Shown piece by piece: positions 13,049-23,400 of a DNA stretch of 64,000 bases (positions within the stretch are counted from its first letter, which is position 1; each line of letters starts with the position of its first letter). The notes under the pieces are model-generated. The model did not search any database, had not been told where the DNA came from, and saw only the letters and a program-made list of their open reading frames with translations. The position numbers and the translations under genes are program-made. Location: the NCBI GenBank assembly GCA_964019165.1, contig OZ025271.1:2788501-2852500 (forward strand). The letters are read 5' to 3'. Origin of the DNA: Mastigias papua (lineage: Eukaryota; Cnidaria; Scyphozoa; Rhizostomeae; Mastigiidae).

Positions 13049-14964
13049 CAATTGTAGAGAAATCATTGATCGAATATAGAGTCAACTGGCAAGTGAAGGG
13101 ACATGAGGTGCCCATAGGGTGATGCAGTGTTTTCAGTGAAGCCGTACATAACACTTGCTAGTTTGATAAAACATTGCTTTCACAATGTGACAGAGTACCA
13201 AATGTTGTGCACGCAAGAGGATAATAGGGATGAAACGGAAAAGGGGGGGCCATATTATCTCAAATGGTAAAATGAATCCTCTACTCGCTTAATTTAAATT
13301 CAGGACTTAAACAGGTACTCCAGAAATGATGGGCTTGGTAGGCAGGGGCCCCAATCCTTTTGCTATTGTTGGATATCAAGCTAACATAGAGTATACAGGG
13401 TAGGTAAAAGTAATGCAGAGAATAAAGCAAGAAAAATTTCAAAGCAGTAGAGAATGTGGGTTGCTCAGCTATGCCTCACACAAACGACCGTAAGACCTAT
13501 TTGTCTCTATCCGAATATGGAAGAGCTTGCTGCCAAACCACGAAACTGGTTGTGAACATTTGGAGTTTGATTTCTTCTACGGTTTCATCTAAGTCATTGA
13601 TTATCTACTACAAGGACAGCTTGTCCAAATATCTGCAGTCTTAACCGTATTAGAATTGCTTTCAGCTCTTAAATTGTAAAAGGACTTTGAGTGGCAATCA
13701 GGCCATTGCTGCATTGGAATCATTCACTTACTGTCCATTACAATATACATTTTATGTCCCTTATAGCCATTGCTGTACTTAGGGACCTTAGGGATGCAGT
13801 CCCCTTCCAAAAGATCTTTTTTGATGAGTGCAACCAGGAGGCGGGTCTAGCACGATTTCCTTGCAGTGGTGAAGACGGAGATGTGTTTCGATCATGCCCT
13901 ATGAACGAGAGGATCTCTTTCTGTAGTTGGGAAAGGTTTTAACATCTATGGATAGTAACAACTAAAGCATGAGTCTCATCCAGTAGCAACACAGGTGAAT
14001 ATGAAATGAAAGGAATAGAAGAATGGATGATTGGGATTTAAGCTCCGGGAAAATATATAGGAATACATCCTTTAGATTTAAGGAAACCACCTTTTCTGAA
14101 TATAGAGATAGGCCCATTCTAGAAGAAACTGTTAAATTCCACTGTGCATGAAATCGTCGATATTCAGGAGAGAAACTAAGTTTTTGTACCACTTTTGGTT
14201 AAAATTGTTACACCTTCAAATAGAGAAGAGGGTATTTGCCATAAGCATACTCCACATAACTCCTCTAAAGGTTTTCTCTATGCATTTTCATTACATATAT
14301 ACATTGGAAGTCCTGGATACAAAATCTTGGCAACTTTCAGTGTTACTTGGTTTTTGACCCTATATTACAAAACTAGTATAGCATCTTACCAACTTTAGCA
14401 GGAGCTACGGAAAAAAACACTGAACATTGGGGATGTATCATTCCCCCTCACCCTCTAAGTAAAACCGTTCCTGAGTACAACCATCTGAAACTTTCTGGAT
14501 TCATCTTCCTTCCATCTACTACTATGTAAGTGTATTGTTATGGAGTTTTACTATGTGGAACATTACAGTCGCTCATAATGATTTATACTTTGTAATTGCA
14601 GAATGCACGTGATGTCCTAATTAAACATGACTTTCGTACATGCACCTATAATTAAAAGGACGTTGGCGAACAGCGTGCCCTTCTTTTATCCCTTTGCGCG
14701 TTTAGCTATCCTTGCTAAAAATTGTAAAACTCACTGTTTAAAGTGCCCAAAATCGCACTCCATCCCTTCATTTGTCAAACATACTTCAACACCCATGTAT
14801 ACTTATAGAGCCAATATAATGAGTAATTGACCTATAATTTTTATGTAGAAAACTTATGATCTCCATTATTTTCAGAAAAATTAGCTATCAACAAGTAAGT
14901 AACCCCGGGACAATAATCTTACAGAAGTTACCATTGAAGTTCATAAGTGCACGACTTATATTAA

Positions 14965-15340
14965 GTAATGTCCCCACAAAGTGTGTGTAAGATAGGTCCC
15001 CACAAATTGTGTATAGAGATCAGCTAATAATCTCCATTGCTAAGGCCCGTTCTTTCACCTAGTTGTTATTGTCGACTTACAATTATATATCAAAGCAAAA
15101 CGCTAAGCATACAACATGATATTGGAATAATGTCCCCACAATGCTGAAATAAAACTGACAGTCCCCACTAAAATGATACACACATTCAAGTACCAAAACA
15201 AAAGAATGCATGCTGTGCGCCTTGAATATGCCTTTCATATCAATATATCATCCCATGTTTGTCAGGTCCCTGTAGCGAGTTATTACGTAGTTTATACTGT
15301 CCTCACAATGTATGTGAAAGGTCATAGTCCCCACAACTAC
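14965..15340 (+). repeat. Solo GTCCCCAC boxes in the palindrome arm
   Basis: The satellite core GTCCCCACA recurs without a surrounding monomer at about 14,970, 14,997 and 15,132. Related forms occur at about 15,163 (GTCCCCACT) and 15,329 (GTCCCCACAAC). The first two are followed by AGTGTGTGT and ATTGTGT, as in the satellites. Mirror copies lie in the right arm at about 17,180-17,550. Function unknown. Confidence 0.75.
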
Positions 15341-15354
15341 GGTCATGTCAGTAT

Positions 15355-15398
15355 GTGTGTGTGTGTGTGTGTGTGTTTGTGTGTGCTTGTGTGTGGTT
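15355..15398. repeat. (TG)n at inner border of left arm
   Basis: TG-rich tract in which the two palindrome arms stop matching. The last shared interruption is the GTGTGCTTGTGTGTG pattern. Confidence 0.85.
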
Positions 15399-15519
15399 TG
15401 TGCGAGGGCGATTGGGTGGGTGAAGAGTGTCACATCTGAATGCAACTTTGTTCACTAAAGATATAAAGATATTGTAAAAGGTATCCAAAAACAGTATGAT
15501 TAACACAAGGGTTGGTGTA

Positions 15520-16028
15520 TCATCAAGTAAAGCTTCATTCTTGATAAATTCGTATGATGCGGTCAATATGACAGCAGCATTCAGGCAAACCGATTTCACA
15601 TATGCAATTCAACTTCTTCTCCTCCGCCTTTTGTCATACTCTTAGAATTTCATTGCAGCGCATGCTTTCTCTACCTGTACGCATGTGAACGCATTTCCCA
15701 CAACTGCACCTGGAAATGTTGCAGACAACTAGTTAGTGATATGAAACCGATGAATTCTTAATTAATGAGGCACCTTGTGATCGCAAAGGGACAAGAAATG
15801 ACAGTAGCATGAACGTTTTTGTCAAGATATGTAAAAGTGCACAATTGAAAGATGAACTTACATACTATTCTGTATTTCCAATTCTTTCAAATTGAAGTCG
15901 GGTGTCTCTTCCTCCTCAGTTGTATAGACGTTACAAGGATTGGCCTCAAACATGAACGGCTCAATTTTAAGTCTTTGAATTATTGGCATTTCCTCCTGAG
16001 ATAGATTGTCTTCAATACTGTTGGCCAT
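15520..16028 (-). pseudogene. P2X7-cytoplasmic-domain-like two-exon gene, disrupted
   Basis: Exon 1 runs 16028 to 15862. It starts ATG in a good context (AAAATGG), preceded by in-frame stops, and encodes RLKIEPFMFEANP followed by acidic TTEEEE. It ends AT before GTAAGT. The intron closes with ATTTCCAG, and exon 2 begins at 15709. Joining AT to G restores the frame and gives CSCGKCVHMRTGRESMRC, the cysteine motif of the domain shared with the intracellular part of P2X7 receptors. Many invertebrate proteins carry it after a PYxFEP-like N-terminal motif. An in-frame TGA at 15636-15634 ends that frame. The next expected block, SVCLNAAVILTASYEF, is present at about 15,594-15,547 but in another frame. 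The gene is therefore recognisable but broken, unless the assembly has errors there. Confidence 0.65.
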
Positions 16029-16109
16029 TTTCGTTTATCACTATTCCAGAAAGGGCTGTGTGTTTGCATAAAACAGCCAATTGCAAAGATTCCCACTTAG
16101 TCCATTTGC

Positions 16110-16295
16110 TCAAAGCCTACTACCACTGATCAGCTTCGACATCGCATTTGTCCTGCTAGAGGGAGTTGAAGCAAATCCGTCCTTTTCAAAATCTATGATA
16201 TTCATCAGTCCTTCCAGCCCCTTTTCTCCAAGCACGCGAAGAATTTTGAACAATGAAGCACAAAAATGGACTAAGGGCCCTAGATTACCCCCAAT
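16110..16295 (-). CDS. Probable terminal coding exon, unknown protein
   Basis: Reading the minus strand from an AG at 16,296 gives an open frame through LGEKGLEGLMNIIDFEKDG to a TGA at 16112-16110. The amino-acid composition is protein-like. Candidate acceptor AGs exist, but none gives the phase needed to join directly to the exon at 16,663-16,934. Either an exon is missing from my reading, or the gene is broken, or the two belong to different genes. The P2X7-like start codon lies about 80 bp downstream. Family not recognised. Confidence 0.4.
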   Translation of the reverse strand: MGGNLGPLVHFCASLFKILRVLGEKGLEGLMNIIDFEKDGFASTPSSRTNAMSKLISGSRL

Positions 16296-16662
16296 CTAGT
16301 TACACATAATGTCATCCCGGACTTCTCTTCTAAGTACAGGTTAAACGTAAGTGGAAGTTATTTATTATCTATAGCTCCTATTCCATGTTAAGGTAAACTG
16401 ACAGTTAGAGCTTGTAAGCAGACTATATGCAAATAAATGCAGCGTAGCTACATGATACGAATGATATGAAGATGCAGAGATATAAAGAGACATTAGCTTG
16501 CAAAATGGAATATTTCACTGTAGAGCACAAATAAAGTTATTTTCATGGGACAGTTTGCCTAGTTAGTACAAAGATATAGAAACACAACAAATATCTTACA
16601 TGGCAAGATATCAAGGTAACTACTGAATTCATGTGATTGATAATGTTTGAGATCAGCCTCAC

Positions 16663-16934
16663 CTAGACAACGCATCCAATGTTTCCAATCTTAAAGTTAG
16701 AAATTTGCTTCCAATATGACATGATTCGAGTTCAATTGGAGCTCTATTTCTAGCACAGTCTCCAAACAATGCAAGAAGTTTCTCATCGTCAGCAAGTGGT
16801 TTATTCAGTCGTAACTTTAATGCAATGGGCTTTATAGGTACTCTTCTTGCATCTTCTCTCACATAAAGAATAGGAAAAGGCGTCAGTCCAAAAGAACTCA
16901 GCACATCGATTTCCTTATCCGAAAATACTTTCAT
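16663..16934 (-). CDS. Internal coding exon, unknown protein
   Basis: The minus strand has an acceptor TTTCTACAG followed by 272 bp of open frame and a donor AG/GTGAGG. Both splice signals sit where the frame requires them. The product contains KVFSDKEIDVLSSFGLTPFP, then YVREDARRVPIKPIALKLRL and IELESCHIGSKFLTLRLETL. It is rich in charged and aliphatic residues and has no repeats. I do not recognise the family. The exon ends in phase 2. It lies only in the palindrome loop, so it is single copy in this window. Confidence 0.55.
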
Positions 16935-17067
16935 CTGTAGAAAGGATGTACGAGAGTTAACAGTTTACACACTTCATGAAAGCTAGATTCAATAGAGAAT
17001 CAAAATTCAATAGAGGATCTGCACAATATCACTCCCTTTGTCCATAAATAATTATTGCCTAAGAGAA

Positions 17068-17093
17068 CACACACACACACACATGCACACACA

Positions 17094-17160
<67 letters not shown>
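17068..17160. repeat. (CA)n at inner border of right arm
   Basis: About 90 bp of CA repeat, much longer than its left-arm partner, again exactly at the arm/loop boundary. Confidence 0.9.
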
Positions 17161-17164
<4 letters not shown>

Positions 17165-19475
17165 TGACATGACCGTAGTTGTGGGGACTATGACCTTTCA
17201 CATACATTGTGAGGACAGTATAAACTACGTAATAACTCGCTACAGGGAACTGACAAACATGGGATGATATATTGATATGAAAGGCATATTCAAGGCGCAC
17301 AGCATGCATTCTTTTGTTTTGGTACTTGAATGTGTGTATCATTTTAGTGGGGACTGTCAGTTTTATTTCAGCATTGTGGGGACATTATTCCAATATCATG
17401 TTGTATGCTTAGCGTTTTGCTTTGATATATAATTGTAAGTCGACAATAACAACTAGGTGAAAGAACGGGCCTTAGCAATGGAGATTAGTAGCTGATCTCT
17501 ATACACAATTTGTGGGGACCTATCTTACACACACTTTGTGGGGACATTACTTAATATAAGTCGTGCACTTATGAACTTCAATGGTAACTTCTGTAAGATT
17601 ATTGTCCCGGGGTTACTTACTTGTTGATAGCTAATTTTTCTGAAAATAATGGAGATCATAAGTTTTCTACATAAAAATTATAGGTCAATTACTCATTATA
17701 TTGGCTCTATAAGTATACATGGGTGTTGAAGTATGTTTCACAAATGAAGGGATGGAGTGGGATTTTAGGCACTTTAAACAGTGAGTTTTACAATTTTTAG
17801 CAAGGATAGCTAAACGCGCAAAGGGATAAAAGAAGAGCACGCTGTTCGCCAACGTCCTTTTAATTATAGGTGCACGTATGAAAGTCATGTTTAATTAGGA
17901 CATCACGTGCATTCTGCAATTACAAAGTATAAATCGTTATGAGCGACTGTAATGTTCCACATAGTAAAACTCCATAACAATACACTTACATAGTAGTAGA
18001 TGGAAGGAAGATGAATCCAGAAAGTTTCAGATGGTTGTACTCAGGAACGGTTTTACTTAGAGGGTGAGGGGGAATGATACATCCCCAATGTTCAGTGTTT
18101 TTTTCCGTAGCTCCTGCTAAAGTTGGTAAGATGCTATACTAGTTTTGTAATATAGGGTCAAAAACCAAGTAACACTGAAAGTTGCCAAGATTTTGTATCC
18201 AGGACTTCCAATGTATATATGTAATGAAAATGCATAGAGAAAACCTTTAGAGGAGTTATGTGGAGTATGCTTATGGCAAATACCCTCTTCTCTATTTGAA
18301 GGTGTAACAATTTTAACAAAAAGTGGTACAAAAACTTAGTTTCTCTCCTGAATATCGACGATTTCATGCACAGTGGAATTAACAGTTTCTTCTAGAATGC
18401 GCATATCTCTATATTCAGAAAAGGTGGTTTCCTTAAATCTAAAGGATGTATTCCTATACATTTTCCCGGAGCTTAAATCCCAATCATCCATTCTTCTATT
18501 CCTTTCATTTCATATTCACCTGTGTTGCTACTGGATGAGACTCATGCTTTAGTTGTTACTATCCATAGATGTTAAAACCTTTCCCAACTACAGAAAGAGA
18601 TCCTCTTGTTCATAGGGCATGATCGAAACACATCTCCGTCTTCACCACTGCAAGGAAATCGTGCTAGACCCGCCTCCTGGTTGCACTCATCAAAAAAGAT
18701 CTTTTGGAAGGGGACTGCATCCCTAAGGTCCCTAAGTACAGCAATGGCTTTAAGGGACATAAAATGTATATTGTAATGGACAGTAAGTGAATGATTCCAA
18801 TGCAGCAATGGCCTGATTGCCACTAAAAGTCCTTTTACAATTTAAGAGCTGAAGGCAATTCTAATACGGTTAAGACTGCAGATATTTGGACAAGCTGTCC
18901 TTGTAGTAGATAATCAATGACTTAGATGAAACCGTAGAAGAAATCAAACTCCAAATGTTCACAACCAGTTTCGTGGTTTGGCAGCAAGCTCTTCCATATT
19001 CGGATAGAGACAGATAGGTCTTACGGTCGTTTGTGTGAGGCATAGCTGAGCAACCCACATTCTCTACTGCTTTGAAATTTTTCTTGCTTTATTCTCTGCA
19101 TTACTTTTACCTACCCTGTATACTCTATGTTAGCTTGATATCCAACAATAGCAAAAAGGATTGGGGCCCCTGCCTACCAAGCCCATCATTTCTGGAGTAC
19201 CTGTTTAAGTCCTGAATTTAAATTAAGCGAGTAGAGGATTCATTTTACCATTTGAGATAATATGGCCCCCCCTTTTCCGTTTCATCCCTATTATCCTCTT
19301 ACTTGCACAACATTTGGTACTCTGTCACATTGTGAAAGCAATGTTTTATCAAACTAGCAAGTGTTATTTACGGCTTCACTGAAAACACTGCATCTCCCTA
19401 TGGGTACCTCATGTCCCTTCACTTGCCAGTTGACTCTATATTCGATCAATGATTTCTCTACAATTGATCATCATT

Positions 19476-19555
<80 letters not shown>

Positions 19556-22500
19556 TATCAAGTGGCCTGTCTGGAACAAATATTAGTAGTAATGGAAATC
19601 AATCTCTTTCAATCCCTGGAGGCATTTATGAATGTCTCATGACTGTCATCTCTAGCATTCAAATTGTTTAAATTGGTGATCTGTTGCACCCATCTTCATA
19701 TTTCTGTGACACTGTTCTTTTTGGAGATCAGATATAGATTTTCCATCTGAAATTGACGTAATCTACGTATATTAAATTATGCACTAGTTTTGATTTGTTT
19801 TGTGTTACTGTTTATATTGCATGATGGTGCACTTCCCCTACTTTGAGACACTTATGTTGTCTCTTATTGAAATAGTTAATGCTATTACTCATCTTGTGCT
19901 TTCTTCTTCCACAGCATCTGTTGTGTAATGACGGGATTACTCTGACTCTTTAATTAACTATCATCCTTGTATATTGGATTGTTGACATTACACCAATCCG
20001 CACAAATTCAATTGTTCCCTTCAATGTTCCTACCATTATGTCTGCAAGGACTGAACATTTCTGTTGCTAGCATATACCCTGTCCAGTTCATCTTCCTTCC
20101 TGTGCTCTCTATCTATTCTACTTCTAGCTGTAGATGTTAATTTCCAGGAATGTATTTAGGAAATTATATAGAAAAGCATTCTGGAAAGTAATTGCTTGGA
20201 ATTAGGGCACATGTGAATTTTGGACCACAGAGCACAATGACATTGCAAGAGTGTGCTTAGAAAGACTGACTAACTATGGATTTTACTAACAAGCCAGGTA
20301 AGCAAAAGAATACTTATAGTCTATGGGAAGTAGATGAAACACAATATCGTTGATGCAGTAAACGAGTTAAGATCTACATCTAGATAGGAAGGACGTTCGC
20401 AATATTAGTGTGTCTTTTGTAGCTTGGACATGAAGGTAGGGTGTACATTGAATCTCAGGACAAGGTACTTAGATGACGCTTCAGTCACAACACATACAAA
20501 AAGTGCGGTGCTCATCTTGCATAGAAATGGTGGGAGCACTAATTGAAACAGATAAAGGGCATTTGAGATTGTTACCTAATGGATACCTATCAAGGAGCGT
20601 AGAAAATAGACAGGGGGAGAAGTAACCAAATAACTAGTATACACACACATTGTGGGGACAGGTTCATAACCGAAATGTCTTCTGTAGATGCAAGACAGCT
20701 CTCAGAAGTATACGCAAATATTGTGGGGACATAACAGCAAACATAACACAGTAATTACTGCTGGCATCTATTCCGTCTTTTTCTGTGTCTCATACGTAAC
20801 GTACATAAATAGGCACAGTTGAATCTCGAATAATTTGCTAAAGTGGGGAATACGTTTGCCGCTAGGGTACAAAAGTGTTCTGGACATTGAGATCTTGGGG
20901 CTTTGTTAAGTGGAAGGTTTTTGAAAATAGACGACGCAGATATTACAATGAAGAGCTAGACAGAAAGATTTTTCATGAGTTGCAGTAACAAGCGAATTAA
21001 ATCAAGGTATAAGTCCAGTGTACGTGATGTATAAGATACTTCCTTGTCTCACTGTCAGTGGCTGACAGGGGTCTCTGGCATGAGAGATTATGCGCGATAA
21101 GCTACTCAGTATCACAAGTTGAAGGGAGGAGGGGAGAGGGATTGCAATATTGTTATTGACTATTTGGTTTGGAATGCACTCAAGACCGTAAGTGGCTGAG
21201 GAATAGGGAAGGGGGACATTATTGAGTACTCTGGAGATGTGCGATTGCAATACATCTAATCAATATGTTATGTGAGGATGGTTGAGTTATAAAATATGTG
21301 AACAATACCGTTAGAAAATCTTGTATAGAAATCATCTGACCACTATAGTAAGCAGATCGAGTGCATTTGAGATTGTTACATATTGGACAATATCAAGCAG
21401 AGTATAACAGAGACAAAGGGAGAGGTAGCATAATGACTAGAATACACACACATTTTGGGGACAGGTTCATGATCGAAGCGAAAGACTTATTATTGGGTGC
21501 ATTAGCAAGTGAAATGAATAAACCTATAGGTTTAGTGTATGCGGAGGACAAGATAATTTCTAATTGTATCTGTGTTCTAATTGTAATAACTTCTATCTGC
21601 TTGATTGACAGAAGTCTCTGGATTCAAGCACAATATGGCCGATTAACTCTTCAAATGCAGTAAATATTAAAGAGACTGTTACAATACTGGTAGTGGAAAG
21701 ATGGTTTGTAACGGACTCACGAACGAAAAAGATTTGGTAATGGACATAGGGGGAAGAGTATAGGGAAGTCTACACATATGCAATGTACTACACATAAGTA
21801 CCATGTTATGTGAAGATGGGTGAGTTATAAGAGGTGTGAACAATAAGATGTGCTCATCTGATATAGACATATTCGTTCCACTGTATACAGCAAATAGAAC
21901 ACATTTGAGATTATCGCCGATTGGAAATTATCACGTAGGGTTCACAAGGGAGAAGGGGCAGATGTATCCTTATAACTAGAATACACAAACATTGTGGGGA
22001 CAGGTTCATGAAGAATGGAAGAGCAATTTTATTGGGTGAATTACCAATTGAAAATGCTTACATATAACAGTGTTGTATGTTCAGAGAGTCAGATAAATTC
22101 TTATACCAATCTACATGATTGAAAGAAGTTTCTGGTTTGACACACAATATGGCCGATTAGCTCCCCACAATCAGTATAAATTAAAGAAAATGTTACGAGC
22201 TTGGTACTGGAAATATGGCTTTAAATTGTCTAACGAACGTAAATGGGTGGGTAATGGGAATGGGGGAGGAAGAGTATATGGAATTCTGGACATGTCGACT
22301 GCAATAAATATAAGCAATATCTTAAGTGAGTACTGTTGAGATAGGAGGGGTGCAAAAATAAGATGTGCGCACCTGATATAGACATCTTCATAGCAATGTA
22401 TGCAGAGGATAGAACCAACTTGTGATTGTCACCGATTGGAAATTATCACGTAGAGTTGAAAAGGAGGAAGGGGGACATGTATCCTTATAACTAGAATACA

Positions 22501-23400
22501 CACACATTGTGGGGACAGGTTCATGAGCAAAGGGACGGAAATATTATTGGGTGTATTGCCAAGTGACATGACTGAATATATGCGTTTAGTGTGTGCCGAG
22601 AATCAGATAGTTTCTTATAGCTATCTACTTCATTGAAAGAAGTCTCTAGTTTGAAACACAATATGCCCAATTACATCCTCAACATCAATATATATTAAAG
22701 AGAAAGTTACAATTTTGATACTGGCACTATGGCTTTTAATGGACACACTAACATACATGGCTGGGTAATGGGAATGAGGGCTTGAGGGGGGGGGGAGAGT
22801 ATAGGAATTTCTGGATATGTGGAATGCAATACATCTAAGTTAAATGGTATGTGAGTATTGCTGAGTTATGAGGGGTGCGAACAATAAGATAAGCTCATCT
22901 GATATAGAAATCGTCAAAGCACTGTATACAAAAGATACAACGCATTTGAGATTATCGCCGAAGTGGACATTATTACGTAAGGTTGATAAGGGAGAAGGGG
23001 CAGATGTATCCTTATAACTAGAATACACACACATTGTGGGGACAGGTTCATGAAGAAAGGGAGGGAAATATTATTCGGTGTATTACAAAGTGACATATTT
23101 AAATATACAAGTGTTCTATGGTCAGAGACTCAGATAACTTCGTATTGCTATCTAACTAATTGATAGAAGTCTCTGGGTTGACACACAATATGGCCGACTA
23201 ACTCGCCAACATCAGTATACTGTATATTAAAGAGGATGTTGGAATATTGGTACTAGAGCTATGACTTTTAGTGGACACATGAACGTAAATGGCTGGGTAA
23301 TGGGATTGAGGGCTGGAGGGGGGGAGAGTATAGGTAAATCTCGATATGTGGAATGTAATAAATCTAAGTAATATGGTGTGTGAGTATTGCTGAGTTATGA
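17083..23400 (-). repeat. Right arm of the palindrome
   Basis: Reverse complement of the left arm. For example, the block 17,685-17,888 mirrors 14,627-14,830 with a handful of substitutions. Satellite 1 monomers at 21.4-23.3 kb mirror those at 9.2-11.2 kb, including a shared ATACAGTATACTG variant (about 9,340 and 23,215). The arm continues into the minus-orientation satellite 1 array without a break. Confidence 0.9.
19469..19560. repeat. (CAT)n microsatellite in right arm, expanded
   Basis: About 90 bp of CAT repeat at the mirror position of 13,005-13,048. The size difference accounts for the 46-bp offset between inner and outer arm coordinates. Confidence 0.9.

Larger units (their letters stand above)
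9180..15398 (+). repeat. Left arm of a ~6.2-kb-arm palindrome
   Basis: This segment reappears as reverse complement at 17,083-23,400. Paired landmarks keep a constant coordinate sum: 32,514-32,515 in the inner part and 32,560-32,564 in the outer part. The 46-bp jump is explained by a longer (CAT)n tract in the right arm. Short stretches compared by eye differ by about 2%. Collinearity fades outward near 9,180, where the two satellite arrays carry different monomers at mirror positions. The inner border lies in a TG microsatellite. The arm from 12,080 to 14,950 shows no gene or recognised element. Confidence 0.9.
15399..17067. other. Single-copy loop of the palindrome
   Basis: This ~1.7-kb segment has no inverted partner in the window. 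It contains three minus-strand pieces that look exonic (15.5-16.03, 16.11-16.30 and 16.66-16.93 kb). The rest is intron-like AT-rich sequence. It is the only non-satellite, non-duplicated DNA within the first 31 kb. Confidence 0.8.

Noticed and set aside
12918..13154. Histidine-rich frames here and at 19,361-19,642
   Set aside because: Products of the GAT/CAT microsatellite; length differs between the two arms with repeat number.
15173..15445. Cysteine/valine or threonine/histidine repeat frames at 15.2-15.6 and 17.05-17.34 kb
   Set aside because: Translation of the TG/CA microsatellites.
16081..16299. Plus-strand open frame of 72 codons in the loop
   Set aside because: It is antisense to the better minus-strand exon and has no family resemblance.
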